This document shows, piece by piece, positions 50,912 through 61,250 of a DNA stretch of 64,000 bases (its first letter is position 1; each line of letters opens with the position of its first letter). Source of the stretch: Sphingomonas sp. YR710 (lineage in GTDB: Bacteria > Pseudomonadota > Alphaproteobacteria > Sphingomonadales > Sphingomonadaceae); NCBI RefSeq assembly GCF_900101455.1, contig NZ_FMZJ01000004.1, positions 1-64,000 of the forward strand, in the 5' to 3' direction. A model generated the notes under the pieces. The model saw only the letters and a list, made by a program, of their open reading frames with translations, was not told where the DNA came from and made no database searches. Both the position numbers and the translations under genes were made by a program.

Positions 50912-52540
50912 TTAGTCGGCGGCGACCTTCTTTGCGGCTTTCTTCGGCGCCGGCGAGGCTTCGCCTTCGGCTGCATCGGCAACTTCGGCCTTGGCCTTCT
51001 TCGCCTTTTTCGCGGGGGCCGCGTCTTCCGTCACCGTTTCGGTCGCGGGTTCTTCAGCCTTCACCTTCTTCGGTGCAGCCTTTTTCGGCTTGGCCGCTGC
51101 TTCCGCATGGTCATGTCCGTGATCGCAGTCGGGGCCGTGCACATGGCCATGATCGTGCCCGTGGTCGTGGCCGCAATCCGGCCCATGGACATGGCCCTTG
51201 CCAAGATTGTCGTCATCGGCCTCGATCGCAGCTTCCAGCTCCTCGCGGCTCACCGCACGATCGGTGATTTCTGCCTTGCCGAACAGGAAATCCACGACCT
51301 TGTCCTCATAGAGCGGGGCGCGCAGCTGAGCGGCTGCCATCGGATCCTGCTGAACATACTGGACAAACCGGTCGCGATCCTTGGGATTATATTGCTGGGC
51401 TGCCTGCGCCACGAGCCGCCCCATTTCCTGCTGGCTGACCTCTACGCCGTTCTGCCGCCCGATCTCGGAGAGCAGCAGGCCAAGGCGAACGCGGCGCTCG
51501 GCGATCTTGTGATAATCGTCCCGGTCACTCTCCATCTCGGCGCGGGCGGCCTCGGGATCGGCTTCCTGCCCGGCTTCATGCTCAAGCTGCGCCCAGATCT
51601 GGCTGAACTCGGCCTCGACCATCGACGGCGGCACCGGAAAGTCGTGCGACGCGGCGAGCTGATCGAGCAGCTTGCGCTTCATATGGGTGCGGGTGAGGCC
51701 GTTGAGCTCCTGCTCGAGCTGACCCTTGATCAGCCCGCGCAGCTGCTCGAGGCTTTCGAGGCCGAGCGACTTGGCGAATTCCTCGTCGGCGACGGCTTCC
51801 TTGGGGACGCGCACGTCGGTGGCGGTCACGTCGAAGGTCGCATCCTTTCCGGCCAGCGATTTCTCGCCATAATCGGCCGGGAAGGTAACCTTGAGCTGAC
51901 GCTCCTCGCCTTTCTTGATCCCGATCAGCTGATCCTCAAAGCCGGGGATCAGACGGCCGGAGCCGATTTCGACCGACATGCCTTCGCCGGTGCCGCCCTC
52001 GAAGGCGACGCCATCGGACTTGCCGACGAAGTCGAGGATCACCAGATCGCCCTCGACCGCGGGATGGCCTTCCATCGCGTCGTCATAGCTCTTCTGCTGG
52101 CCGGCGATGCGCAACATCGCGCTGTCGACCTCTGACTCGGGGGCTTCGACGGTCAGACGCTCGAGCGTGAGGGCGTCGATCGCCGGTGCCGGCACATCGG
52201 GCAGCACTTCGAGCTCAACCTTGAGCGCGACATCCTTGCCCGATTCATAACCTTCATCGAGTTCGATCGAAGGCTGCATGGCCGGACGCAGCTTCTGCTC
52301 GACGAGCAGCAGCTGCACGCCTTCCTGCACCGCCTTGTTGAGCGCGTCCTGCTCGATCGCGGGGCCGTGCATCTTGCGGACGAGGTTTACCGGCACCTTG
52401 CCGGGGCGGAAACCGGGCATCTTGATCTGCGGCGCGACCGCCTTGATCTCGGCATCGACGCGCGCGGCGACATCGTTGGCGGGGATCGTCAGCGTGTAAG
52501 CGCGCTTGAGGCCCTCATTGAGCGTTTCGACAGTCTGCAT
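50912..52540 (-). CDS. tig: Trigger factor with histidine-rich C-terminal extension
   Basis: Ribosome-associated chaperone and prolyl isomerase. The ~542-residue product has the N-terminal ribosome-binding domain with the FRPGKVP motif, the FKBP-like domain (about 150-245: GDLVILDFVGKSDG) and the C-terminal chaperone domain to ~440. Beyond this, where normal trigger factors end (about 430-450 residues), it carries a His/Asp/Gly/Cys-rich stretch (about 446-480) with repeated GHDHGH and HGPDC units, then a Lys/Ala/Glu/Pro-rich tail. ATG 52540 was chosen as the family start. The tail should bind divalent metal such as nickel or zinc. Confidence 0.95.
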   Translation of the reverse strand: MQTVETLNEGLKRAYTLTIPANDVAARVDAEIKAVAPQIKMPGFRPGKVPVNLVRKMHGPAIEQDALNKAVQEGVQLLLVEQKLRPAMQPSIELDEGYESGKDVALKVELEVLPDVPAPAIDALTLERLTVEAPESEVDSAMLRIAGQQKSYDDAMEGHPAVEGDLVILDFVGKSDGVAFEGGTGEGMSVEIGSGRLIPGFEDQLIGIKKGEERQLKVTFPADYGEKSLAGKDATFDVTATDVRVPKEAVADEEFAKSLGLESLEQLRGLIKGQLEQELNGLTRTHMKRKLLDQLAASHDFPVPPSMVEAEFSQIWAQLEHEAGQEADPEAARAEMESDRDDYHKIAERRVRLGLLLSEIGRQNGVEVSQQEMGRLVAQAAQQYNPKDRDRFVQYVQQDPMAAAQLRAPLYEDKVVDFLFGKAEITDRAVSREELEAAIEADDDNLGKGHVHGPDCGHDHGHDHGHVHGPDCDHGHDHAEAAAKPKKAAPKKVKAEEPATETVTEDAAPAKKAKKAKAEVADAAEGEASPAPKKAAKKVAAD

Positions 52541-52609
52541 GGGTCTCACCAACCTCTATCTATCCAAGAATCACTTTGGCGGCCCGCTCCGCGCGCATAA
52601 TGGCGAAGC

Positions 52610-52694
52610 TGGTGCGGGCGAAGGGACTCGAACCCCCACATCTTGCGATACCAGAACCTAAATCTGGCGCGTCTACCAGTTCCGCCACGCCCGC
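52610..52694 (-). tRNA. tRNA-Leu (anticodon UAG), CCA encoded
   Basis: The minus strand folds as a class II tRNA: acceptor GCGGGCG / CGCCCGC, D-arm with GGTAGACGC, anticodon stem CCAGA/TCTGG with loop TTTAGGT (anticodon TAG), a long variable arm, and T-arm GGGGGTTCGAGTCCC. CCA at 52612-52610 is encoded. It lies between the unassigned large gene and tig. Confidence 0.96.
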
Positions 52695-52778
52695 AAACAG
52701 GACCGTCGGTCGGCGGGCTCTATAACAGGGTGTGGAGGAAGGGCAAGGGCGCGCCCGATGTAGTTTCCCATGAATTGA

Positions 52779-55700
52779 TCACGATTGCACCGATTTCGCC
52801 GGATTGTGCGATGCCTGCAAATACCAGAACCATCCGCTGCCGGCATCCACGCCCTTGGCGAGTTCGGAGGCCTTCTTCGCATTGCGGCGATTGGTGGCGG
52901 TGGTCTGGGCCGCGTTGATGTCGCTGCCCGTCTGATTGAGCATGTATCGCAACATCGAGGGGGCGGCGAGAAGCTGGTCCATCGCCTGTCCGTCGCGGCT
53001 CAACGTCTGCCCTTCGAACACATATGTGTCCCAATCGGTGCTTTGCCCCGCAGCGGCGGCGAGCGCCGCATAGGTCTGCGGCAGGGCGGCAACATTGCCA
53101 TTCGCGGCCAGAATCTGGGCCTGCGACCAGATCATCGTCACGTAAGGGATGCCATTCGAGGGGTTCAGGTTGGGCACAGTTACGAGGCGTCCGATGACAC
53201 GCTTGCGGTGCATGGCGATCATCCAATCCAGCACTGCGCTCGCTTTCGCCGATGCCTGCCGCAGCGCCGCGTTGAAACCCAGCTTCTCCGCCGCGGCCAG
53301 CGCGGTCAGCCAGTAGCCGATCTGGAAATCCTGCTGGTTCACCTCCACGCCGCTCGGCGTACATACGCCGAACAGCGGCGCGGCGGCGTAGCAGGCCAGG
53401 ACGTCGCTGATATTGCCGTTGACGATCACATTGGTCGGCGGGTTGAGGAAGCCCGGTGTCGCCGCATAATGCTTGTTGTAGAAATATTCGAAGTCATAGA
53501 CGATGAAATCCATCACCTCGGCGCGGCTATACAGGCGGGTAGAATTGGCACTTGCTGTCTTCCATGCCAGCGCAGTGTGCATGAACGCCCAGGCACCGTC
53601 ACGAATGCTCCAGAGCCCCGCATAATCGTCGCCGATGACATTGTTCGTGTAGAGCCGGTTCTGGTCCCAGAACTTGTGCCCGAGAAAGGCGAATTCCGGC
53701 GTCTTGAACAATATGCTGCCCCAGCCCGGAAACTGGTGGGCATGCGATTTGTCGATCTGGGCGGTGCCGAAATAGGGCGTGGTGGGCGTATCGCCGGCAT
53801 ATGGCGCGTTGACGCGCAGCGGGCTGACATTGGTGGCCAGATCGCTCAGCCGCCCGCCCTGCACATAATACGCCTGGGTCTCGGGCACATTCATATTGCC
53901 CTGCCCATAATAATGGTTGCGCATCACGATCGGCCGGCGGGCATTGCCCTTGAACAACGGCACGTTGCGTCCCTGCTCGAAGCAATGGATCGGATCGGAG
54001 ACATAGCCGGTCAGCACAGCCAGGCTGATATCGCGATAGGGGCGGCGATCATGCGGGCGCACGCGCAGGATATCCGCGGTATTGGCGAAATTCACGACCA
54101 TTTCGGGCATGATTTGCCGATCGTCGCGCAAGCCCCCCGGGCCGGTGACGGGCGATCGGCCCTGTACGTTGAACGGTGTGTAACGCAGCCATGTCGCCGC
54201 ATTGGCGGTCAGCGAATTGGCGGAATATAGCGATGCCTTATACGGATCGCTGGTGACGTTCACCTTGGTCAGCATCGTCGCATAATCGGACTGATCCCAG
54301 TTCATCATGCGCGTATTGCCGAAGCCGTTCGCCTGCCCGTCATTGCCGGCGCCACCCGCATAGATGCGCAGATCGAAGCCATTGACCGAGAAATCGGTAT
54401 GGCTGCCATAAGGCACGGTCAGATCGAGCAGCGGCACCGTCGCCTTGATCGTCGTTGCGTCATGCTGGACGGGATCGTGGTTGCGCCAGATGATCCCCGC
54501 CCGAACAGTGCCATGCGGATACCATTTGTCGGTGGTGCTGGTGATCGCACAGCCCCGGCCGTCATAGCTCCCCGAAAACAGCGCCGGCTTGTCGTCACCG
54601 TTCAACGGCTTGCGATCCGGCGTCTCGATCGTCGCCAGCAAGGTGTTGGCACTGTCGTAGATCAGCCATTTGTGCGGCACCATATAGCTGTGCTTGCCGC
54701 TGGGATCGCCGAACGGGTTCGCCGGCATTGTGGCCGTGTCCCAGTCATAGCCAAACTGGAACTGCACATAATCGTCAGTCCGGACCGCCTCGCAATAATA
54801 ATTGATGCCGGCGATATTGGGCACGGGCCCCTGCGGCAGGCACTCGATCCACGGCGACTGCGCGCCATAGAGCTTGCTGTCCTGAAAACAGCAATTTTGG
54901 GCAACGATGCGGGTCATCACCAGTTCGTTGGGATGACGCACGCCACTCCCGCCCGACCAGTCGAACAATACTGCCTTATAGGCCTGGCCCGCCGGCACGG
55001 TCAGCGGACCGATGGTGACATCGAGCGTCGTCACCGTCCCGCCATCGGCCTGATAGGACAGGGTCATGGGCGGTTGCGGCGCCGTCACCGAACGGGCATC
55101 GACGACCAGGGCCTCGAGATCGCCGCGGCTGATCGACCCGCTCGATACCGGCGTATAGCTGACCTGATTGACCAGACCGTCATAGCTGATCATGAGTTCG
55201 CGCACCTGCAATCCGTTCACCGAATTGCTGGCATTATCGAGCGATGCATTGACATAGATGCTTACGTCGGCGGGAATGCGCGGCTTGATCGTCGTCGTGA
55301 ACGGGCCGCCGGCATTCTGGCCATCGATGTAGAAGGTCAGCGCCCCACCCGGACCACCAATATTGTCCACATATTCGACCTCGAGCAATTGCTCGGTCCC
55401 GACGGTGCGCCGGCCGCTGCTGAGAAAAGATTGGAGCTGATCGCCACGCATGATGCCGACTTCGAGCCGCCCGCTGTCCCAATGCCCGTTCAAATACATC
55501 CGCCCCCGGTTCCAGGCGAACATTTCCATCAGGATCGCGCTGCCGGCAGGAGTCGTGCCGCGAAACGAAAAGCGCAGCCGACGGGGCGTTTCCGTCGTGC
55601 CCGGGTCGGAAGTGGTGCCGAAATCGAGCCCGACCGGGGTCGAGCGGAGGTAGCTATTGAAATTGAGGGTCAGCACGCCTCCAGCGAAGGAAGTCGGCGC

Positions 55701-55931
55701 GCCATCATTGGCCAGGACCGACAGAGACACCGGCGAAGCCAGGCCGGCCGACAGGCTGACGACACCGGTAGCACCGGAGAAGTTGAAATCGCCGGCGAAA
55801 GACTGCGCCGTCGGTGTGTTCGTCTGCCGGGCCAGGATCAGGCCGGACGGAATCGACAAGGTGAAATTGTCGACGCTGCTGTTCGTATAGATGCCGAGCG
55901 AGAAAATCGTTCCGGGGTCGCCATAGATCAT
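52779..55931 (-). CDS. Large protein of unknown function (about 1050 aa)
   Basis: I do not recognise this protein. It has no signal peptide or membrane helix from ATG 55931 (GGGGAGG 8 nt upstream). The N-terminal third is beta-rich. Residues ~100-280 look like a concanavalin/LamG-type jellyroll (LRFSFRGTT, EVEYVDN, LTFYIDGQNAGG). The middle has Cys-rich and aromatic segments (NCCFQDSKLYGAQSPWIECLP). The C-terminal ~350 residues are helical and rich in Trp, Tyr, Asn and His (HAHQFPGWGSILF, WDQNRLYTNN, DYAGLWSIRDGAW), like a helical carbohydrate-active barrel. Phage tail/fibre protein is another possibility, but no phage gene is near. The frame open upstream of 55931 translates a poly-G tract and a repeat, so it is not used. 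Confidence 0.7.
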   Translation of the reverse strand: MIYGDPGTIFSLGIYTNSSVDNFTLSIPSGLILARQTNTPTAQSFAGDFNFSGATGVVSLSAGLASPVSLSVLANDGAPTSFAGGVLTLNFNSYLRSTPVGLDFGTTSDPGTTETPRRLRFSFRGTTPAGSAILMEMFAWNRGRMYLNGHWDSGRLEVGIMRGDQLQSFLSSGRRTVGTEQLLEVEYVDNIGGPGGALTFYIDGQNAGGPFTTTIKPRIPADVSIYVNASLDNASNSVNGLQVRELMISYDGLVNQVSYTPVSSGSISRGDLEALVVDARSVTAPQPPMTLSYQADGGTVTTLDVTIGPLTVPAGQAYKAVLFDWSGGSGVRHPNELVMTRIVAQNCCFQDSKLYGAQSPWIECLPQGPVPNIAGINYYCEAVRTDDYVQFQFGYDWDTATMPANPFGDPSGKHSYMVPHKWLIYDSANTLLATIETPDRKPLNGDDKPALFSGSYDGRGCAITSTTDKWYPHGTVRAGIIWRNHDPVQHDATTIKATVPLLDLTVPYGSHTDFSVNGFDLRIYAGGAGNDGQANGFGNTRMMNWDQSDYATMLTKVNVTSDPYKASLYSANSLTANAATWLRYTPFNVQGRSPVTGPGGLRDDRQIMPEMVVNFANTADILRVRPHDRRPYRDISLAVLTGYVSDPIHCFEQGRNVPLFKGNARRPIVMRNHYYGQGNMNVPETQAYYVQGGRLSDLATNVSPLRVNAPYAGDTPTTPYFGTAQIDKSHAHQFPGWGSILFKTPEFAFLGHKFWDQNRLYTNNVIGDDYAGLWSIRDGAWAFMHTALAWKTASANSTRLYSRAEVMDFIVYDFEYFYNKHYAATPGFLNPPTNVIVNGNISDVLACYAAAPLFGVCTPSGVEVNQQDFQIGYWLTALAAAEKLGFNAALRQASAKASAVLDWMIAMHRKRVIGRLVTVPNLNPSNGIPYVTMIWSQAQILAANGNVAALPQTYAALAAAAGQSTDWDTYVFEGQTLSRDGQAMDQLLAAPSMLRYMLNQTGSDINAAQTTATNRRNAKKASELAKGVDAGSGWFWYLQASHNPAKSVQS

Positions 55932-55966
55932 GCCGAAATCCTCCCCGCGCTGCCCAATCGGCAACG

Positions 55967-55977
55967 CCCCCCCCCCC
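55967..55977 (-). repeat. 11-base poly-G tract (poly-C on plus strand)
   Basis: Eleven G residues on the coding strand lie 36 bases before the ATG of the 1050-aa gene. Homopolymers of this length can vary by slippage and, in promoter or leader position, change expression. Confidence 0.9.
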
Positions 55978-56034
55978 GAAAGGAAAAATATCCTTCGGAG
56001 CCAATGAGAAATCAAGCGATCATTCAGCCCTATT

Positions 56035-56154
56035 CCTCCCTGAGCTTGCTCGGGGAGGTGGCAGCGGGAAGCGCTGACGGAGGGGCATTCCGACGGTTCC
56101 GCAAGCCCCTCCACCATCCTGCGGATGGTCCCCCTCCCCGTTCCGAGGAGGATT
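56035..56154. repeat. Palindromic intergenic repeat
   Basis: A compound palindrome between gatB and the 1050-aa gene: CCTCCCTGAGC/GCTCGGGGAGG (11 bp, 56035-56058), GGAGGGGC (56079-56086) with GCCCCTCC (56105-56112), and ACCATCC-TGC-GGATGGT (56113-56129). It ends with CCCCGTTCCGAGGAGGA. Its left hairpin core resembles the greB/lon terminator. Its structure suggests a REP/BIME-like dispersed element. Only one full copy is in the window. Confidence 0.7.
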
Positions 56155-56178
56155 TGTCATGGGTAGCGCCCTTGCCTC

Positions 56179-57660
56179 TCAGTCGAGCGCAGCTTTCAGC
56201 CGTTCGTTGACGACACCAGGGTTCGCCTTGCCGGCCATCGCCTTCATCGTCTGGCCGACGAAGAAGCCGAACAATTTGTCCTTGCCGCCGCGATATTCGG
56301 CAACCTTGTCGGCATTGGCGGCCATGATCTCGGCAATCGCCGCATCGATCGCGCCGGTGTCGCTGGTCTGCTTCAAGCCGCGTTCGTCGACGATCTTGGC
56401 CGGGCCGTCCCCAGTTTCCAACATGATCTCGAACACCTGCTTGCCGAGCGTGCCGGACAGCGTTCCGTCGGCGACAAGCGCCAGCAACTCAGCACCTTGC
56501 GCTGCGCTGACCGGACTATCGACGATCGACTTTCCGAGTCGGTTGAGCGCTCCGAACAGATCGGAAATCAACCAGTTGGATGCCGTTCTTGCAATTTCGA
56601 CCGCAGGCTTCCCGGTGGCCTCCACCAGCGCTTCAAACCAGCGTGCGGTCTCGACGTCAGCCGTGATCACCGCCGCGTTATAGGCTGGCACACCGAGCGT
56701 CGCATAACGGGCGCGCTTGGCATCGGGCAGTTCGGGCAACTCGCTCTCGCAACCGGCCAGAAACGCATCATCGAGTTCGAGCGGGAGCAGATCCGGGTCG
56801 GGGAAATAGCGATAATCGTGCGCATCCTCCTTCGACCGCATCGATCGCGTCTCGTTGCGATCAGGATCGTAGAGCCGCGTTTCCTGCACGATCCGGCCAC
56901 CGGCCTCGATCACGTCGACCTGGCGATTGGCCTCGGTCTCGATCGTGGCCATCACGAAACGGATCGAGTTGACGTTCTTGGTCTCGGTACGGGTTCCGAA
57001 CGGATCACCGGGCTTGCGCACCGAAACGTTGACGTCGGCGCGCATGGATCCTTCTTCCATATTGCCGTCGCAACTGCCAACATATCGCAGAATTGATCTA
57101 AGCTTTCTCAGATAAGCCCCTGCTTCAGCAGGAGAGCGCATCTCCGGCTTTGATACGATCTCCATCAGCGCCACGCCGGATCGATTGAGGTCGACATAGG
57201 ATCGGGTTGGGTGCTGATCGTGCATCAGCTTGCCGGCATCCTGCTCGACATGGAGCCGCTCGATACCGATCGTCTTCGGTTCGGCGATGCCGGTCTTCTC
57301 ATCGGCATCGATGATCAGCGCCCCCTCGCCCACGATCGGGTGATAGAGCTGCGAAATCTGATAGCCCTGCGGCAAATCGGCGTAGAAATAGTTCTTCCGA
57401 TCGAACCGCGAGTAACGGTTGATCTGCGCGCCCAGCGCCATGCCGGTCTTGACCGCCTGGCGGATGCATTCGCGGTTCGGCACCGGCAGCATGCCGGGCA
57501 TCGCCGCGTCGACCAGCGAGACATTGCTGTTGGGCTCGGCGCCAAACGTCGCCGAAGCGCCCGAGAACAGCTTGGCCTTCGAGGTGATCTGGGCGTGGAC
57601 CTCCAGCCCGATCACGACCTCCCACTCGCCCGTAGCGCCCTGGATACGATAGCTGCTCAT
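56179..57660 (-). CDS. gatB: Glu/Asp-tRNA amidotransferase subunit B
   Basis: GatB activates the misacylated tRNA for amidation in the GatCAB complex. The 493-residue product has the GatB_N signature ([23 protein letters not shown]) and a C-terminal YqeY-like tRNA-binding domain. ATG 57660 is the family start ([13 protein letters not shown] follows); the upstream open frame is not. It starts 1 bp after the gatA stop. The gene order is gatC-gatA-gatB. Confidence 0.97.
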   Translation of the reverse strand: MSSYRIQGATGEWEVVIGLEVHAQITSKAKLFSGASATFGAEPNSNVSLVDAAMPGMLPVPNRECIRQAVKTGMALGAQINRYSRFDRKNYFYADLPQGYQISQLYHPIVGEGALIIDADEKTGIAEPKTIGIERLHVEQDAGKLMHDQHPTRSYVDLNRSGVALMEIVSKPEMRSPAEAGAYLRKLRSILRYVGSCDGNMEEGSMRADVNVSVRKPGDPFGTRTETKNVNSIRFVMATIETEANRQVDVIEAGGRIVQETRLYDPDRNETRSMRSKEDAHDYRYFPDPDLLPLELDDAFLAGCESELPELPDAKRARYATLGVPAYNAAVITADVETARWFEALVEATGKPAVEIARTASNWLISDLFGALNRLGKSIVDSPVSAAQGAELLALVADGTLSGTLGKQVFEIMLETGDGPAKIVDERGLKQTSDTGAIDAAIAEIMAANADKVAEYRGGKDKLFGFFVGQTMKAMAGKANPGVVNERLKAALD

Positions 57661-57661
57661 C

Positions 57662-59140
57662 TTACCACCATTTTTCCGGCCGCGCCGTGAAGCCCGCCCG
57701 TTCCTCGATCGCGAGGCCCGCATTGAGAACACCCTGCTCGTCGAGCGGCCGGCCGATGATCTGCAGGCCGAGCGGCAGCCCACGCGAGTCCAGCCCGCCC
57801 GGCACCGACATCGCCGGTAGGCCGGCCATGCTGGCGGGCACCGTGAACACGTCGTTGAGATACATTTCGAGCGGATCGGCGCTCTTTTCGCCGAGCGCGA
57901 ACGCCGCCGATGGCGCGGTCGGCGTCAGCAGCACGTCGACCTGCCTGAACGCGTCTTCGAAATCGCGCGCGATCAGCGCTCGAACCTTCTGGGCCTTGTT
58001 ATAATAAGCATCGTAAAAGCCCGCCGACAGCACATAGGTGCCGATCAGGATGCGGCGCTTGACCTCAGCGCCGAAACCGGCGGCGCGGGTGGCGGCGTAC
58101 ATGTCCTGCAGGTTCGCACCATCGGGCAACTCGCGGAGACCATAGCGCACGCCATCATAGCGCGCGAGGTTCGACGAAGCTTCGGCCGGCGCGATGATAT
58201 AATAGGTCGCCAGTGCATGATGGGTATGCGGCAGCGACACCTCGACGATCTCGGCGCCGGCGTCGCGCAGGCAATCGATCCCCTTCTGCCACAGCGCATC
58301 GATCTCCGCCGGCATGCCATCAACCCGATACTCCCTGGGAATACCGATCTTCTTGCCCTTGAGATCGCTCGATAATCCTGATTCCCATTTGGGCACGGAG
58401 ACATCAAGCGAGGTCGAATCCTTCGGATCGAAACCGGACATCGCCTCGAGCAGGATCGCGCAGTCGCGCACGTCATGCGCCATCGCGCCCGCCTGATCGA
58501 GAGACGAGGCGAAGGCAACGATGCCGAAGCGCGAGCAGCGGCCATAAGTCGGCTTGATCCCCGAAATGCCGGTGAAAGCCGCGGGCTGGCGGATCGAGCC
58601 GCCGGTATCGGTGCCGGTGGCCGCCGGCACGAGCCGCGCCGAAATCGCTGCCGAGGAGCCGCCCGAGGAACCGCCCGGCGCCAGCGGCGCATTGCCGCCT
58701 GCCACCCGCCAGGGCGAGATGACATTGCCGAACGCGCTGGTCTCGTTCGACGATCCCATCGCGAACTGATCCATGTTGAGCTTGCCGAGCATGCCTGCGC
58801 CGGCCGCGAACAATTGCGCGGTCACCGTCGATTCATATTGCGGCACGAAGCCTTCGAGCATGTGGCTGGCGGCGGTCGTCTGGTAGCCGGCGGTGCAGAA
58901 CAGATCCTTGATGCCCAGAGGCACGCCGGACAAAGGCCGCAATTCGCCCGATGCCCGCGCGCGATCGGCGACTTCGGCGGCCGCGATCGCATGGTCGGGG
59001 GTCTCGGCGATGAAGGCGTTGAGTACCCTGCCCGCCGCGACCGCGCCGTTGAACGCATCGGCGACTTCGCGTGCCGAAAATTCGCCGGCCCGAAAACCGT
59101 CGCGCAGCCCGGCGATGCCCAGATCGGTAATATCAGCCAT
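57662..59140 (-). CDS. gatA: Glu/Asp-tRNA amidotransferase subunit A
   Basis: Amidase subunit, 492 residues, that releases ammonia from glutamine. The Ser-cisSer-Lys triad is intact: Lys in LGIKDLF, cis-Ser in [10 protein letters not shown], and nucleophilic Ser in [13 protein letters not shown]. The start overlaps the gatC stop by one base (TAATG). Needed because many bacteria lack GlnRS/AsnRS for direct charging. Confidence 0.97.
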   Translation of the reverse strand: MADITDLGIAGLRDGFRAGEFSAREVADAFNGAVAAGRVLNAFIAETPDHAIAAAEVADRARASGELRPLSGVPLGIKDLFCTAGYQTTAASHMLEGFVPQYESTVTAQLFAAGAGMLGKLNMDQFAMGSSNETSAFGNVISPWRVAGGNAPLAPGGSSGGSSAAISARLVPAATGTDTGGSIRQPAAFTGISGIKPTYGRCSRFGIVAFASSLDQAGAMAHDVRDCAILLEAMSGFDPKDSTSLDVSVPKWESGLSSDLKGKKIGIPREYRVDGMPAEIDALWQKGIDCLRDAGAEIVEVSLPHTHHALATYYIIAPAEASSNLARYDGVRYGLRELPDGANLQDMYAATRAAGFGAEVKRRILIGTYVLSAGFYDAYYNKAQKVRALIARDFEDAFRQVDVLLTPTAPSAAFALGEKSADPLEMYLNDVFTVPASMAGLPAMSVPGGLDSRGLPLGLQIIGRPLDEQGVLNAGLAIEERAGFTARPEKWW

Positions 59141-59427
59141 TATTCGATCACCTTGGGCACGGCGAAGAAGCCATGTTCGGCCTGCGGAGCGTTGGCGAGC
59201 ACCTTGTCGCGAACATTGCCATCGGTCACCACATCGTCGCGCAGGCGCTGATGGTTGGGAATGACGGCGGCGAGCGGCGCGACACCATCGGTGTCGACCT
59301 CGCTCAATTGCTCGATCCAGCCAAGGATATTGTTGAGTTCGGGGACCATCGCCTCGACATCGCCGTCGGTAACGGCGATGCGCGCGAGGCTGGCGATCTT
59401 GCGGACGGTTGCGGCATCGACTGACAT
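59140..59427 (-). CDS. gatC: Glu/Asp-tRNA amidotransferase subunit C
   Basis: The 95-residue product matches Gat[20 protein letters not shown] at the start and [13 protein letters not shown] in the centre. It holds GatA and GatB together. ATG 59427 is the family start, and the upstream frame to 59463 is not conserved in kind. First gene of the operon. Confidence 0.95.
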   Translation of the reverse strand: MSVDAATVRKIASLARIAVTDGDVEAMVPELNNILGWIEQLSEVDTDGVAPLAAVIPNHQRLRDDVVTDGNVRDKVLANAPQAEHGFFAVPKVIE

Positions 59428-59587
59428 GGCCGTGCCGCTAGCATTGGCGGCACCGCGCTTCAAGCTTCGCCGCCGGGCAAAGGGATTTTAACCGTCTGTC
59501 CTCCATGATTGGACGCCATCACGATTGCGGGCTACGCACTTGCTCCGGCTAACGAATATGTTGCACTGCACAATCGGAGTTCCCACA

Positions 59588-60700
59588 TTGCTGGCTCGCC
59601 GTTTTCTCTACATAATAGCGGGATTGATCATGCTGACATTGGCTGCAGGGATCGGCTGGAATCTGTTCCAGGATCAGTTGATGCGCCTCGCCTTCGTACC
59701 GGGCACCGCCTTCAAACCGGCCCCCGCGACAACGGCGCCCGATTATATGAGCCCCGGGGGATGGCTGTCGCGGCCCGATCTGTCGGACGATCCTTCGCGC
59801 TGGACGCCGGACGGACATCCGCGTGCGGGGCAGCCCGAGGTCGCGGTCTTCTATGTCTCCCCCACCACCTACTTCAGCAAGAGCAACTGGAACGCGCCGA
59901 TCGACGATAGCGATTCGCGCCGCTGGTTGCGCGTCTTCGCGTCGAGCCAGGCCAGCGCCTTCAACAGCGTCGGTGCGGTTTGGGCGCCACGCTATCGCCA
60001 GGCCACGCTGGGTGCTTTCCTGACGAAGGGCCCCGAGGGCCAACGCGCGATCGATTTCGCCTATCAGGATGTGCTCCGCGCATTCGAGGCCTTCCTGGCC
60101 CAGATCCCGGCTTCGCGGCCGATTCTGCTGGCTGGCCATAGCCAGGGCACACTGCACCTGATCCGGCTGATGCATGAGCGGATAGCCGGCACGCCGATCG
60201 CCAACAGGATCGTCGCCGCTTATCTGGTCGGTTGGCCGATCTCGATCGAGGCCGACATTCCGGCGATGGGTCTGCCCGCCTGCTCCAGTCCGGGCGAACC
60301 CAATTGCATTATTTCGTGGCAGAGCTTTGCCGAACCCGCCGATCCGCGCCTGATTCATGAATTGTTCGATGATGGCACCGGCCTGACCGGTAAGCCTCGC
60401 AAGGGCACCCAGATGCTCTGCGTGAACCCGCTCACCGGCGCACGCGACACCGCGGCCCTTCCATCGGCAAATCTTGGTGCACTGTACCCACGCTCCGATT
60501 TCATGGGCGCCGATCTGAAGCCCTCTGCCGTTCCCGCGCGCTGCGACAAGAGCGGCCTGCTGATGATCGGACAGCCGCCCTTGGGCTATGATCGCTACGT
60601 GATGCCCGGCAACAATTATCATGTGTTCGATTACGCCCTGTTCTGGGCGAATCTCCGTGCCGACGCGGCGGCGCGCACTGCGAGCTTCCTCAAGCGATGA
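59588..60700 (+). CDS. DUF3089-type alpha/beta hydrolase, membrane-anchored
   Basis: The ~370-residue protein has an N-terminal helix ([19 protein letters not shown]) and an alpha/beta-hydrolase domain with the nucleophile elbow [10 protein letters not shown] (about residue 187) and other DUF3089 features ([23 protein letters not shown]-like, FDYALFW). Likely a periplasm-facing esterase/lipase-like enzyme of unknown substrate. TTG 59588 has GGAG 8 nt upstream. ATG 59558 is another in-frame start. The stop overlaps the ruvX start (ATGA). Confidence 0.82.
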   Translation: MLARRFLYIIAGLIMLTLAAGIGWNLFQDQLMRLAFVPGTAFKPAPATTAPDYMSPGGWLSRPDLSDDPSRWTPDGHPRAGQPEVAVFYVSPTTYFSKSNWNAPIDDSDSRRWLRVFASSQASAFNSVGAVWAPRYRQATLGAFLTKGPEGQRAIDFAYQDVLRAFEAFLAQIPASRPILLAGHSQGTLHLIRLMHERIAGTPIANRIVAAYLVGWPISIEADIPAMGLPACSSPGEPNCIISWQSFAEPADPRLIHELFDDGTGLTGKPRKGTQMLCVNPLTGARDTAALPSANLGALYPRSDFMGADLKPSAVPARCDKSGLLMIGQPPLGYDRYVMPGNNYHVFDYALFWANLRADAAARTASFLKR

Positions 60701-61152
60701 TCTACAGCGCCGCCCCCGATTTTCGCGCAAGCCTGCCGGATCGGGGCCGCCTCGCCGGCCTGGACGTCGGCACGAAGACGATCGGCATCGCGATCTGCGA
60801 CGCCGGCTGGACGATCGCGAGCCCCGCGGAGACGATCGCGCGTGTGAAATTCACGGTCGATACCGCTAAGATGCGGGATCTCTTCGCCGCCCAATCGATC
60901 AGGGGAGTCGTCGTCGGCCTCCCGCTGAACCTCGACGGCACCGACAGTCCCCGCACCCAATCGGTTCGCGCCTTCTCCCGCAATCTTGACGCGCTCGGCC
61001 TGCCGATCCTTCTGTGGGACGAACGTTGGTCCACCGCGGCGGTGACCCGTACCCTTCTCGCGGCCGATGCGAGCCGCGCACGGCGGGCGGAATTGGTGGA
61101 TAAGCTGGCGGCCGCATATATCCTTCAAGGCGCGATCGACGGGATGATTTAA
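60697..61152 (+). CDS. ruvX: Putative Holliday junction resolvase / pre-16S rRNA nuclease (YqgF)
   Basis: The 151-residue RNase H-fold protein has [19 protein letters not shown] (catalytic Asp), [12 protein letters not shown] and [12 protein letters not shown] (second acidic site). In E. coli YqgF helps mature the 5' end of 16S rRNA. ATGA overlap with the DUF3089 gene upstream. Downstream is a 216-bp gap with the 14-C tract. Confidence 0.92.
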   Translation: MIYSAAPDFRASLPDRGRLAGLDVGTKTIGIAICDAGWTIASPAETIARVKFTVDTAKMRDLFAAQSIRGVVVGLPLNLDGTDSPRTQSVRAFSRNLDALGLPILLWDERWSTAAVTRTLLAADASRARRAELVDKLAAAYILQGAIDGMI

Positions 61153-61250
61153 GCCACCTTGATAGCGATGAATTTCCCGAGTGCCGGGATTCGTGAATGA
61201 CAAAAAAGGACGGAGGGGGCCTGTCTCGCGGTGCTTTTGACCGGCGCGAG

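Noticed and set aside
52610-52694. tRNA-Leu as an integration site for the neighbouring unknown gene
   Set aside because: The unknown gene lies on the 5' side of the tRNA. No second copy of the tRNA 3' end and no integrase were seen.
55932-56117. Upstream extension of the 1050-aa protein to 56117
   Set aside because: It would translate the poly-G tract and the intergenic repeat. A good ribosome-binding site precedes ATG 55931.
54399-56210. 603-aa plus-strand frame opposite the 1050-aa gene
   Set aside because: His/Arg/Gly-rich antisense composition. It also runs across the intergenic palindrome into gatB.
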